Of a DNA stretch of 64,000 nt, positions 43,384 through 53,275 are shown piece after piece. The notes beneath the pieces were generated by a model, which saw nothing but the letters and a program-made list of their open reading frames with translations, was not told where the DNA came from and did not search any database. This DNA is from Pseudomonas trivialis (GTDB lineage: Bacteria; Pseudomonadota; Gammaproteobacteria; Pseudomonadales; Pseudomonadaceae), in assembly GCF_001439805.1 (NCBI RefSeq), contig NZ_JYLK01000021.1, positions 1 through 64,000 of the forward strand, in the 5' to 3' direction. Every line of letters begins with the position of its first letter. Position 1 is the first letter of the stretch. The position numbers were made by a program, and so were the translations under genes.

Positions 43384-46335
43384 CTAACTCCCACTTCCTT
43401 GCATGACTCTAACCCGCGTGAGTGTCTTGCGTAGGGCATCAATTCGTTCTTCAATGGCCTCTACTCGGTCCTGTAATTCAGCGTAACGGTAATTGACATC
43501 ATCGTGCGGGTTATAGGGTTTACAAAAAACCTCATAAGCTTCAGCAATTTGCACAGTGCGATCTTCGAGCCTATCCAGTGCTGCTTCTAATTGATCTGCG
43601 TATTTATGAATATCGGCATGCGCTATCTTGATCGGAGCCTCCGCGAGGAATCCACACTCAATAGTCAACTCATCCAGTTCAGTGATATACCGTGAAGCGC
43701 TGTCGAAACGGGACAACAGGGATGGATCGATAAAACTCGGCGCTGGCGGAACGTCCGACACTTTCACGTCGGCGGGATCGAATGTTACGCCGTGGGCAGG
43801 CTCACGCCCGTAGTGTCTCACCAACGCTTTCTCGACAAAAACCGACGTTCCAGAAAAACCAACCTGGGTGACGGTATCAAGCGCCGTAGACGCAAGAGGA
43901 CTGATACGGCTGGAAACCGATTTGGAAATAAAACCTTTTAACGGTTCACCGTAGAAAGTCTGAGTGGCAATGTCGAAGGCATACCATTTACCATTCAGTT
44001 CAATAGCCATAACCGCTACAGCTTCCCCATGAACGCCCAAAGGACGATAAATACCTTCTGCAATATTATCTTTTTGTGCCCATCGAGAAGGCGTAAAACT
44101 ACCCTGCCCTGCATGTAGACTAGTTAGTTTTTTAAAGCCCGCCTTACCCAGTTTAAAAACACCACGACCGACATCGTAAACCCCCGCAAGAGGATTGACA
44201 GATTGAACACCTGCTTTAGCGAACCCTTTAATGAAGCCGAGCGCCGAACCTACGCCGCTTTTAACACCCAGTCTGACGCCCTGTATACCGCCTTTCAGAA
44301 CCGGCACAAAAAAACCAAATACGTCCAGGAGAGCGTTAAAAAAGCCCTCTGCCGGTCGGCCATCAATAAAGCTGCGAACGGCACTGTAGAAAGGAACAAG
44401 TCCTAAAAAAAACTGATTGACGGCATTTGAAAGGTGCTCCTCGCGCTCTTGTTCTGTCGTGCCATTGGCCATTACTTTTGCTTCTTGCAAACCTCGGGTG
44501 TAGTAGGCACCGATAGCGGCGGCCAGTTGACCGGAATTGGGCGAGGTGAAGGTGTCAGGTGGCGTCACGGGATAAGGTTTGGATGTGCCGGCTTGCAGAG
44601 ACCGCGAGGGATATATAGAAAGAGCGGCAAAGTCTATTGGGTTTTCCTCTGGCCAAGGCGTGCCTAGAGCCTGCCACAAAATGGTAACCGCTGGCTCTTT
44701 GCCCTCCGGTGAATCGGGCCGCGGTATGGAGAAATACAACCGGCTGCCTGGAAACTGCAAGCCAGGCCTGGATGGATCAGCATCCTTGATAATTCGCCCC
44801 TGGGCCGGCGAATACAGATAGTGACAAACCTTCCCATCAAGATCTGCCCTGAAGAGTATCGCGCCACTGTTTATATACGTGTGTATTTTATGATCGGGGT
44901 TCACGGGAGCTTGATGCCTGTCGGGAACGCCCAGCTTGAAGGTAGTGACCTTACCGTATTCAATCAGCCGCCGGTCCTCTGCGGGCAGCAGTGATAGCTG
45001 ATATTTGAACTGCGCATTAAATGCACCGCTCAGACCTTGAATATAGTCGTTGAATTTATTTTCAAACTCTCTTTTTATATTCTTGAGTTTCGGTAGACCT
45101 ACATTAACTTTCACCGTATCAAAGTCAGCATCGCTGGATATCCAAAAATGCTTGCCGAGGTCGCCTGACATATAAATATCCAATAATGAATATGCCTTCC
45201 GACCGGGAGAGCCAGGAACGGTATCTGCCAGCAAGCGCTGCTCAAAAAAATGCTGATTTTCAATTCCATACACACGCCGCAACTCAGTAAGCGCCAACTC
45301 CCGGCGGGTTGGCATTGGCGTGCTTAGCGCGGTGACCGAGTCGGCCAAAATTTCATGCTGTGCCTGCATTGCATCGACTGCACGCTCGATGTCCGCGGCG
45401 GAATACGCATCATCGCTGTTTTCAAGGATGACGCCGTTTGCGATAGCCCAGTCGATTACGGCTGTCATCTGAGCGAATTGCTGCTGGCGTTTTTCAGCAA
45501 CCGACACGGGCTCTATCTCATCGAGCGCCATAACCGCGCAATAGCTCATTGAAGCCGCTGATCCAGGCTGACCGGCCTCTATACGGGCCACAGCCGCACT
45601 GAAAGTTGCCCACTGATGAGAACCGTACACCAGGGTCGACGGTAAATCCTTTACTAAAAATTCAGGGCCTGAGACCGACAATAGTAAAAAAACTGCGACC
45701 TTAGCTATTGCCTCTCCAAACCTTGGAGTCAGGTAGCTTTCGAAGTGTTTGACGATATCAGGAGCACTCCGCCCCCAATTACTCTGCTGACGTAGCGAAT
45801 ACGAAGCCAAACTATTGCGCTGCTGCCCACCGGCGGGGTCCACATCCAACAACACAGCAGTTAACAGCGCTTCATAGGCGCTGGTCGACGCGGGCATTGC
45901 CTCATTACTTTTCTGAAGCAACGCGCCCAACGCCTGCCCTTGCGCAGAGTCGAGGATGGCGTTCAGTATTTCGTCAGGTCCATGGGTATCGGACGTCAGA
46001 TCGCGGGGAAGCGTACGCAACAGAAGTTCGATAATACTTCGCGGACCCTGCACATGATCTGAATGTATTTCTATTTGGCGTGCTTTCCATGCGTCGACTA
46101 TCTGTTGACGTCTCGCCTGGTCTTCAGCAGCCAGCGACGCGCTCTTATTGAGCAACCCTGCGTCATGGTGCACACGCGAGGGCGAATAATTTTCTGCAGC
46201 TGTATGGCGTTTGGTGCGTACACGTGGATTTGGAAAACCGGAAAGATCATGACCGCTGGTGTCGCTGCTTTGAGACGGTACAGGCAAGGCTGTGATTTCT
46301 GGCGAACCCACCGAGGCCAAACTATTAATAGGCAT
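43384..46335 (-). CDS. Large toxin/effector-like protein B of unknown family
   Basis: 983-aa protein without signal peptide. The N-terminal part (1-65) is polar and proline/serine rich. Residues 75-540 are mixed alpha/beta, with FPGSRLYFSIPRP near 528. Residues 641-735 form a long glycine-rich hydrophobic helical stretch (VPFYSAVRSF, NALLDVFGFFVPVLKGG, SGVGSALGFIKGFAKAG) that could insert in a membrane. Residues about 780-800 read AVMAIELNGKWYAFDIATQTF. The last 52 residues (EVFCKPYNP at 935-943, then coiled-coil-like heptads) resemble the ends of proteins A and C. The layout recalls large Pseudomonas toxins with a dermonecrotic-toxin-like module, but that is only an impression. No catalytic motif was recognised. 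Codon use is visibly more A/T-rich than in flanking core genes. Confidence 0.8.
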   Translation of the reverse strand: MPINSLASVGSPEITALPVPSQSSDTSGHDLSGFPNPRVRTKRHTAAENYSPSRVHHDAGLLNKSASLAAEDQARRQQIVDAWKARQIEIHSDHVQGPRSIIELLLRTLPRDLTSDTHGPDEILNAILDSAQGQALGALLQKSNEAMPASTSAYEALLTAVLLDVDPAGGQQRNSLASYSLRQQSNWGRSAPDIVKHFESYLTPRFGEAIAKVAVFLLLSVSGPEFLVKDLPSTLVYGSHQWATFSAAVARIEAGQPGSAASMSYCAVMALDEIEPVSVAEKRQQQFAQMTAVIDWAIANGVILENSDDAYSAADIERAVDAMQAQHEILADSVTALSTPMPTRRELALTELRRVYGIENQHFFEQRLLADTVPGSPGRKAYSLLDIYMSGDLGKHFWISSDADFDTVKVNVGLPKLKNIKREFENKFNDYIQGLSGAFNAQFKYQLSLLPAEDRRLIEYGKVTTFKLGVPDRHQAPVNPDHKIHTYINSGAILFRADLDGKVCHYLYSPAQGRIIKDADPSRPGLQFPGSRLYFSIPRPDSPEGKEPAVTILWQALGTPWPEENPIDFAALSIYPSRSLQAGTSKPYPVTPPDTFTSPNSGQLAAAIGAYYTRGLQEAKVMANGTTEQEREEHLSNAVNQFFLGLVPFYSAVRSFIDGRPAEGFFNALLDVFGFFVPVLKGGIQGVRLGVKSGVGSALGFIKGFAKAGVQSVNPLAGVYDVGRGVFKLGKAGFKKLTSLHAGQGSFTPSRWAQKDNIAEGIYRPLGVHGEAVAVMAIELNGKWYAFDIATQTFYGEPLKGFISKSVSSRISPLASTALDTVTQVGFSGTSVFVEKALVRHYGREPAHGVTFDPADVKVSDVPPAPSFIDPSLLSRFDSASRYITELDELTIECGFLAEAPIKIAHADIHKYADQLEAALDRLEDRTVQIAEAYEVFCKPYNPHDDVNYRYAELQDRVEAIEERIDALRKTLTRVRVMQGSGS

Positions 46336-46526
46336 AGGTTACCCACAACGCCGGCATCTGCGGCAATTTTATATTTTAGATGAAGCCCGCCACAGTGTTT
46401 CCCTTTGTGCCAGGCTTATTTTTGAGACCTGCCGACAAACCATCCTGATCGACCCTTGGCAATTAAAGTCCTCAATAAAACAATACACACACCTAGCGCA
46501 GCGTTGCCTTATCGGCTCAATGTCAA

Positions 46527-47771
46527 TTACGCTGGCCGACGCAACTTCATTCCCTCTAGAACTTTACCTTGCGCTTTCTGCAAAGACTCAATCCTACTTT
46601 CCACTGCGACGAGACGGGCGTCTGCGCCGGCAAGCCCTTCAGCAGCTTTTACGGCAGGCAAATAAGCCTTGAAGTAGACCTCGTATTCATCCGCAACCTC
46701 CTTAGTGTGTAACTCCGCATGGTCCAACATATTTTCAAGGTTTTTGAGACGTGCAAGCGGTTCTGCTGGCCATTCCTGTTGAGGCAATAAAACCGAGCCC
46801 GTATCTCCATATTTGAGCAACATAGATTGATTTGTGACGCTAAAGGCAATAACCTGAGCCTCATTCATTCGTGGATAAAGTGCTTCTACATCAACATCTT
46901 CCTTGCTCTTCGTAAGTTCTACGGATGACTTTGCAATCGGCGTTGGCGGCGTCAAGGGCACAGGCAAGTATGCTGCTTTGATTTTTTCAGCGGCGGCGGT
47001 AGACCCAGCATAAGCGCCGATGTTGATTGGTGCGGAAACCAAACCAGTAACGGCGGCGCCAATAGCGGCATCGCGAGCAACGGCAGCGCCGGACGGTGAC
47101 GTAGATATGATCCCGGCCTTGACCATTTTATCGGCATCGCTCATGCGAGTGACGACCTCCGCTATCGTCAATTTAGGTGCGGCTTCAGGAGCTGGAATTT
47201 CTCTCTGCCACGCTTTTACGCCTTTCAGCACAGAGGCCGGAAACAACTGTTCATGAGGTTCGTTATTACCCTTCGCTGCACTCGAAAGATCTCTAGCGAC
47301 TTTGCCTTCCTTATCGAGCGGCCTCCCTATTTTATCAATTAGAATACCTTCTTTATTGACAAGCTTCCCGTCCTTGTCAATCAGCTGACCTTTAGGATCT
47401 ACTAAACGTCCGTCACGATTTACCAAACGCCCCTGTGTATCAACAGGACGCCCGGCATCGTTGATGAGCCGCCCATAACTGTTGATTAAATGCCCATTTT
47501 CATTTATCAGGCGACCCTTATCATCGACCGCTTGACCCTGTCGATTGAGAAGTTGCCCGCGATCATTAATTCGCTGATTGCTTTCATTGATCAAGTAACC
47601 TTTCTTGTTGATCGCTTGCCCTTTGTCATTAAGCAACTGCCCCTGCCGATTCACCAACTTACCTTCATTATTGTAACGGCTGCCCGCAGGCGCATAGTCA
47701 GGCACTTTCTGTGGCACCCGGGGAATAACTGGAGACGGATAACGACGTATAGGATTTGTTCGAACGGGCAT
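46527..47771 (-). CDS. Heptapeptide-repeat accessory protein C
   Basis: I do not recognise this 414-aa protein. Residues 37-162 are 18 uninterrupted 7-aa repeats of pattern G-x-[LPA]-[ILV]-[ND]-x-x (examples GRLINEN, GHLINSY, GRLVNRD). Residues 200-270 match protein A strongly (shared VSAPINxxAYAGS). Residues 318-414 contain LKYGDTGSVLLP and a coiled-coil-like tail with EVYFKAYLP (364-372), shared with A and B. There is no signal peptide. A good SD (GAGGTG) lies 5 bases before the ATG, in a leader with several TTAATTAA tracts. It is the first gene of the trio. Confidence 0.78.
   Translation of the reverse strand: MPVRTNPIRRYPSPVIPRVPQKVPDYAPAGSRYNNEGKLVNRQGQLLNDKGQAINKKGYLINESNQRINDRGQLLNRQGQAVDDKGRLINENGHLINSYGRLINDAGRPVDTQGRLVNRDGRLVDPKGQLIDKDGKLVNKEGILIDKIGRPLDKEGKVARDLSSAAKGNNEPHEQLFPASVLKGVKAWQREIPAPEAAPKLTIAEVVTRMSDADKMVKAGIISTSPSGAAVARDAAIGAAVTGLVSAPINIGAYAGSTAAAEKIKAAYLPVPLTPPTPIAKSSVELTKSKEDVDVEALYPRMNEAQVIAFSVTNQSMLLKYGDTGSVLLPQQEWPAEPLARLKNLENMLDHAELHTKEVADEYEVYFKAYLPAVKAAEGLAGADARLVAVESRIESLQKAQGKVLEGMKLRRPA
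47286..47663 (-). repeat. 18 tandem heptapeptide-coding repeats
   Basis: Eighteen 21-base units encode the G-x-L-[IV]-[ND]-x-x repeats of protein C. Glycine is at position 1 in 17 of 18 units (the fifth has Asn) and Asn/Asp at position 5 in 17 of 18 (the last has Arg). The DNA units have diverged, so this is an old, selected repeat and not a recent slippage tract. Confidence 0.9.
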
Positions 47772-47934
47772 ATAGCCACCTCATAATTAATTAACGTTAA
47801 GACTGCGACGAAACCCTTGGGCTTCTGTTAATTAAGTGGCGACACGCGCAAACCAGGTTCCTCACGAAAATATACAGAATCATTTATCGCAAACTAAAAC
47901 CGCGACCACGCCAACTATTTAATTAATAAGCACA

Positions 47935-49812
<1,878 letters not shown>

Positions 49813-49887
49813 TTTTATTGTTCTCCCTGCGTGAGAACGGCCAGCATCCCCCAGCCATCCAGTCAATGCAATCGCGCGCCCGTCGGG

Positions 49888-49905
49888 TGTACCGTTTATG
49901 GCACA
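49888..49905. promoter_or_regulatory. Putative upstream activator site for the EatR-like regulator
   Basis: TGTACCGTTTATGGCACA is an inverted repeat (TGTRCC-N6-GGYACA) about 90 bases upstream of the sigma-54 promoter, a normal distance for an enhancer-binding protein. A further TGTACC half-site lies at 49921-49926. Confidence 0.5.
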
Positions 49906-49991
49906 AACTGTCACTTCGACTGTACCGCCTGCGTGACGGCAACGGTTTGCAACAAACGCCAACCCCTTGATTTACCTGGCCCGCCACGCGC

Positions 49992-50007
49992 TGGCCCGAC
50001 CTTTGCT
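49992..50007 (+). promoter_or_regulatory. Sigma-54 (-24/-12) promoter of the ethanolamine operon
   Basis: TGGCCCGACCTTTGCT matches the RpoN consensus TGGCACG-N4-TTGCW at all but one position, with the invariant GG and GC exactly ten bases apart. It lies 65 bases before the aldehyde dehydrogenase start and faces it, next to a gene for a sigma-54 activator. Confidence 0.75.
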
Positions 50008-50071
50008 CTACGCTTTATCACGCGCGACATCGCTGTACTCCAATAAACATAAAAGTCAGGAGATACCCACC

Positions 50072-51592
50072 ATGCGTTATGCACACCCCGGTACTGAAGG
50101 CGCCATCGTTTCGTTCAAGGCCAAATACGGCAACTACATCGGCGGCGAATTCGTCGCGCCGGTCGATGGCAACTATTTCACCAACACTTCGCCGGTCAAC
50201 GGCAAGCCGATTGCCGACTTTCCGCGCTCCACCGCCAAAGACATCGACAAGGCGCTGGACGCCGCCCACGCCGCCGCTGACGCCTGGGGCAAGACCTCGG
50301 CCCAGGACCGCTCGCTGGTGCTGCTGAAAATCGCCGACCGCATCGAACAGCACCTCGAACTGCTGGCCATCACCGAAACCTGGGACAACGGCAAGGCCGT
50401 GCGTGAAACCCTCAACGCCGACATTCCGCTGGCCGCCGACCACTTCCGCTACTTCGCCGGCTGCATCCGCGCCCAGGAAGGCAGCAGCGCTGAAATCAAC
50501 GAACACACCGCCGCCTATCACTTCCATGAACCGTTGGGCGTGGTCGGGCAGATCATCCCGTGGAACTTCCCGTTGCTGATGGCCGCCTGGAAACTCGCGC
50601 CGGCCCTGGCCGCCGGTAACTGCGTGGTGCTCAAGCCCGCCGAGCAAACACCGCTGGGCATCAACGTGCTGATGGAGCTGATCGGCGACCTGCTGCCACC
50701 GGGCGTGCTGAACGTGGTGCACGGGTTCGGCAAGGAAGCCGGCGAAGCCCTGGCCACCAGCAAGCGCATCGCCAAGATCGCCTTTACCGGCTCCACGCCG
50801 GTGGGCTCGCACATCATGCATGCGGCGGCCGAGAACATTATTCCGTCCACCGTCGAGCTGGGCGGCAAGTCGCCGAATATCTTCTTTGCCGACATCATGA
50901 AAGCCGAGCCGCAATTCATCGAGAAAGCCGCTGAAGGTCTGGTGCTGGCGTTCTTCAACCAGGGTGAGGTGTGCACCTGCCCATCCCGTGCGCTGGTGGA
51001 AGAGTCGATCTACGACGACTTCATGAAAGTGGTGATGAAAAAGGTCGAGTCGATCAAACGTGGCGACCCGCTGGACACCGACACCATGGTCGGCGCCCAG
51101 GCGTCCGAGCAACAGTTCGACAAAATTCTGTCCTACCTGGAAATCGCCAAGGGCGAAGGCGCCGAGCTGCTGACCGGTGGCAAGGTCGAGAAACTGGCGG
51201 GGGACATGGCCGGCGGCTATTACATCCAGCCGACGCTGCTCAAGGGCACCAACAAGATGCGTGTGTTCCAGGAAGAAATCTTCGGCCCGGTGGTGAGCAT
51301 CACCACCTTCAAGGACGAAGCCGAAGCCCTGGCAATTGCCAACGACACCGAGTTCGGCCTGGGCGCTGGCCTGTGGACCCGCGATATCAACCGCGCGTAT
51401 CGCATGGGCCGTGCGATCAAGGCGGGCCGCGTGTGGACCAACTGCTACCACCTGTACCCGGCGCATGCGGCATTTGGTGGTTACAAAAAGTCCGGCGTGG
51501 GCCGTGAGACCCACAAGATGATGTTGGATCACTACCAGCAGACCAAGAACTTGCTGGTGAGCTACGACATCAATCCGCTGGGCTTCTTCTGA
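50072..51592 (+). CDS. exaC: NAD-dependent aldehyde dehydrogenase (ExaC/AcoD type)
   Basis: 506-aa class 3-like aldehyde dehydrogenase, expected to oxidise acetaldehyde released by ethanolamine ammonia-lyase to acetate. Motifs visible are the cofactor-binding FTGSTPVGSHIM, the general base Glu in TVELGGKSPNIFF, the catalytic Cys in FNQGEVCTCPSRALV and the C-terminal FGGYKKSGVGRETHK. The ATG follows the SD CAGGAG. It is the first gene behind the sigma-54 promoter; a REPIN separates it from the permease gene. Confidence 0.93.
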   Translation: MRYAHPGTEGAIVSFKAKYGNYIGGEFVAPVDGNYFTNTSPVNGKPIADFPRSTAKDIDKALDAAHAAADAWGKTSAQDRSLVLLKIADRIEQHLELLAITETWDNGKAVRETLNADIPLAADHFRYFAGCIRAQEGSSAEINEHTAAYHFHEPLGVVGQIIPWNFPLLMAAWKLAPALAAGNCVVLKPAEQTPLGINVLMELIGDLLPPGVLNVVHGFGKEAGEALATSKRIAKIAFTGSTPVGSHIMHAAAENIIPSTVELGGKSPNIFFADIMKAEPQFIEKAAEGLVLAFFNQGEVCTCPSRALVEESIYDDFMKVVMKKVESIKRGDPLDTDTMVGAQASEQQFDKILSYLEIAKGEGAELLTGGKVEKLAGDMAGGYYIQPTLLKGTNKMRVFQEEIFGPVVSITTFKDEAEALAIANDTEFGLGAGLWTRDINRAYRMGRAIKAGRVWTNCYHLYPAHAAFGGYKKSGVGRETHKMMLDHYQQTKNLLVSYDINPLGFF

Positions 51593-51617
51593 TGTTCTGA
51601 CTGCAATGCAAGCCCCT

Positions 51618-51715
51618 GTGGGAGGGGGCTTGCTCCCGATTGCAGTGTGTCAGCCAATATGTAGGCCACTGACCCACCGCTATCCGGGAGCAAGCCCCCT
51701 CCCACACCTGGATCT
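51618..51715. repeat. REPIN (GTGGGAGGGGGCTTGCTCCC class)
   Basis: Inverted arms GTGGGAGGGGGCTTGCTCCC and its complement flank a spacer of about 50 bases between the aldehyde dehydrogenase and permease genes. In the middle of a same-strand unit it could reduce read-through and set different levels for the two parts. Confidence 0.9.
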
Positions 51716-51738
51716 CCACAGGTACTTGCGATGTGTAT

Positions 51739-51756
51739 TCGGCCTATATAGGCCGA
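51739..51756. promoter_or_regulatory. 18-base perfect palindrome upstream of the ethanolamine permease gene
   Basis: TCGGCCTATATAGGCCGA is a perfect palindrome 33 bases before the permease start. It may be an operator or a small mRNA hairpin at the 5' end of an independent eat-eutBC transcript. No regulator can be assigned. Confidence 0.5.
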
Positions 51757-51789
51757 GTTAAAAACAATAAGAATGGAAGGTACTTCCTC

Positions 51790-53223
51790 ATGTCCAGCGA
51801 ACCCACTCGCTCCTCCGTCGACTTCGAAAACGTCGACAGCGACTACTTCCAACAACGCGAACTGAAAAAAGGCGCCGCCGGCTGGGTGCTGCTGGTCGGC
51901 CTGGGCGTTGCCTATGTGATTTCCGGCGACTACGCTGGCTGGAATTTCGGCCTGGCCCAGGGTGGCTGGGGCGGCATGTTCCTCGCCACATTGCTGATGG
52001 CCACCATGTACCTGTGCATGTGTTTTTCCCTGGCCGAGCTGTCTTCCATGATTCCTACCGCCGGTGGCGGCTACGGCTTTGCCCGCAGCGCCTTCGGCCC
52101 CTGGGGCGGGTTCCTTACCGGCACCGCCATCCTCATCGAATACGCCATTGCCCCCGCCGCCATCGCGGTGTTTATCGGCGCCTATTGCGAGTCGCTGTTC
52201 GGCATTGGCGGCTGGATGATTTACCTGGCGTTCTACATCCTCTTTATCGGCATCCATATCTTCGGCGTGGGCGAAGCGCTGAAGCTGATGTTTGTGATCA
52301 CCGCCGTCGCCGCCATTGCCCTGGGCGTGTTTCTGGTGTCGATGGTGCCGCACTTCAGTGTCGCCAACCTGCTGGACATGCCGGTGACCGAAGCGCGAGG
52401 CGCCAGCAGCTTCCTGCCGTTCGGCTACGTCGGCGTGTGGGCGGCGATCCCTTATGCGATCTGGTTTTTCCTTGCGGTGGAAGGCGTGCCACTGGCCGCC
52501 GAAGAAACCCGCAACCCCAAGCGCGACCTGCCACGCGGCCTGATCGGCGCCATTGTGGTACTCACCAGTTTTGCCCTGTTGATTCTGGTGATTGCACCGG
52601 GCGGCGCCGGCACCTATGCGCTGGTCAAGTCCGGTAACCCATTGGTTGAGGCGCTGGCCCTGGCGTACGGCGGTTCGACCTGGATGGGCAGCTTCGTCAA
52701 CCTGGTCGGGCTGGCAGGACTGATCGCGAGCTTTTTCTCGATCATCTATGCCTATTCCCGACAGATTTTTGCCTTGTCCCGTGCCGGCTACCTGCCGCGC
52801 AAGTTGTCCGAAACCAACAAGAGCAAGGCGCCGGTGCTGGCGCTGGTGATCCCCGGCATCATTGGCTTTGGCCTGTCGCTGACCGGCCAGGGCGACTTGC
52901 TGATCCTGGTGGCCGTGTTTGGCGCGACCATTTCCTACGTACTGATGATGGCCGCACACATCACCCTGCGCATTCGCCGCCCCAAAATGGACCGTCCGTA
53001 CCGCACGCCGGGCGGCATCTTCACCTCGGGCGTGGCGCTGGTTCTGGCCTGCGTGGCCGTGGTGGCGGGCTTTCTGGTGGATCCACGGGTGGTGATTGGC
53101 GCCGCGATCATCTATGGAGTATTAATTGCTTACTTTGCTTTCTACAGCCGGCATCACTTGGTAGCAGGCACGCCCGAAGAAGAATTCGCGGCGATCCAGG
53201 CCGCAGAGGCCGCCTTGCACTGA
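51790..53223 (+). CDS. eat: Ethanolamine permease Eat
   Basis: APC-superfamily transporter of 477 aa with about 12 membrane helices, importing ethanolamine. The N-terminus (DYFQQRELKKGAAGWVLLVGLGV) and GDYAGWNFGLAQGGWGGMF are typical of the Eat/YhfM-like group, along with FFLAVEGVPLAAEETRNPKRD and IIYAYSRQIFALSRAGYLP (both partly cited). The ATG follows GGAAGG. It precedes eutB by 52 bases and would supply its substrate. Confidence 0.94.
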   Translation: MSSEPTRSSVDFENVDSDYFQQRELKKGAAGWVLLVGLGVAYVISGDYAGWNFGLAQGGWGGMFLATLLMATMYLCMCFSLAELSSMIPTAGGGYGFARSAFGPWGGFLTGTAILIEYAIAPAAIAVFIGAYCESLFGIGGWMIYLAFYILFIGIHIFGVGEALKLMFVITAVAAIALGVFLVSMVPHFSVANLLDMPVTEARGASSFLPFGYVGVWAAIPYAIWFFLAVEGVPLAAEETRNPKRDLPRGLIGAIVVLTSFALLILVIAPGGAGTYALVKSGNPLVEALALAYGGSTWMGSFVNLVGLAGLIASFFSIIYAYSRQIFALSRAGYLPRKLSETNKSKAPVLALVIPGIIGFGLSLTGQGDLLILVAVFGATISYVLMMAAHITLRIRRPKMDRPYRTPGGIFTSGVALVLACVAVVAGFLVDPRVVIGAAIIYGVLIAYFAFYSRHHLVAGTPEEEFAAIQAAEAALH

Positions 53224-53275
53224 ACTGCCGTAAACCTCGACGCGGGCGCTGCCTGCGTCGCCAAGGAGACACTGT

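Noticed and set aside
47286..47663. YD/RHS or haemagglutinin-type repeats in protein C
   Set aside because: The unit is a strict 7 residues without the YD pair or the longer RHS period, and there is no two-partner secretion signal.
42159..47771. Type III or type VI secretion genes accompanying the island
   Set aside because: No secretion-apparatus, VgrG, PAAR, chaperone or immunity-like gene was recognised beside the trio; a secretion route is therefore not claimed.
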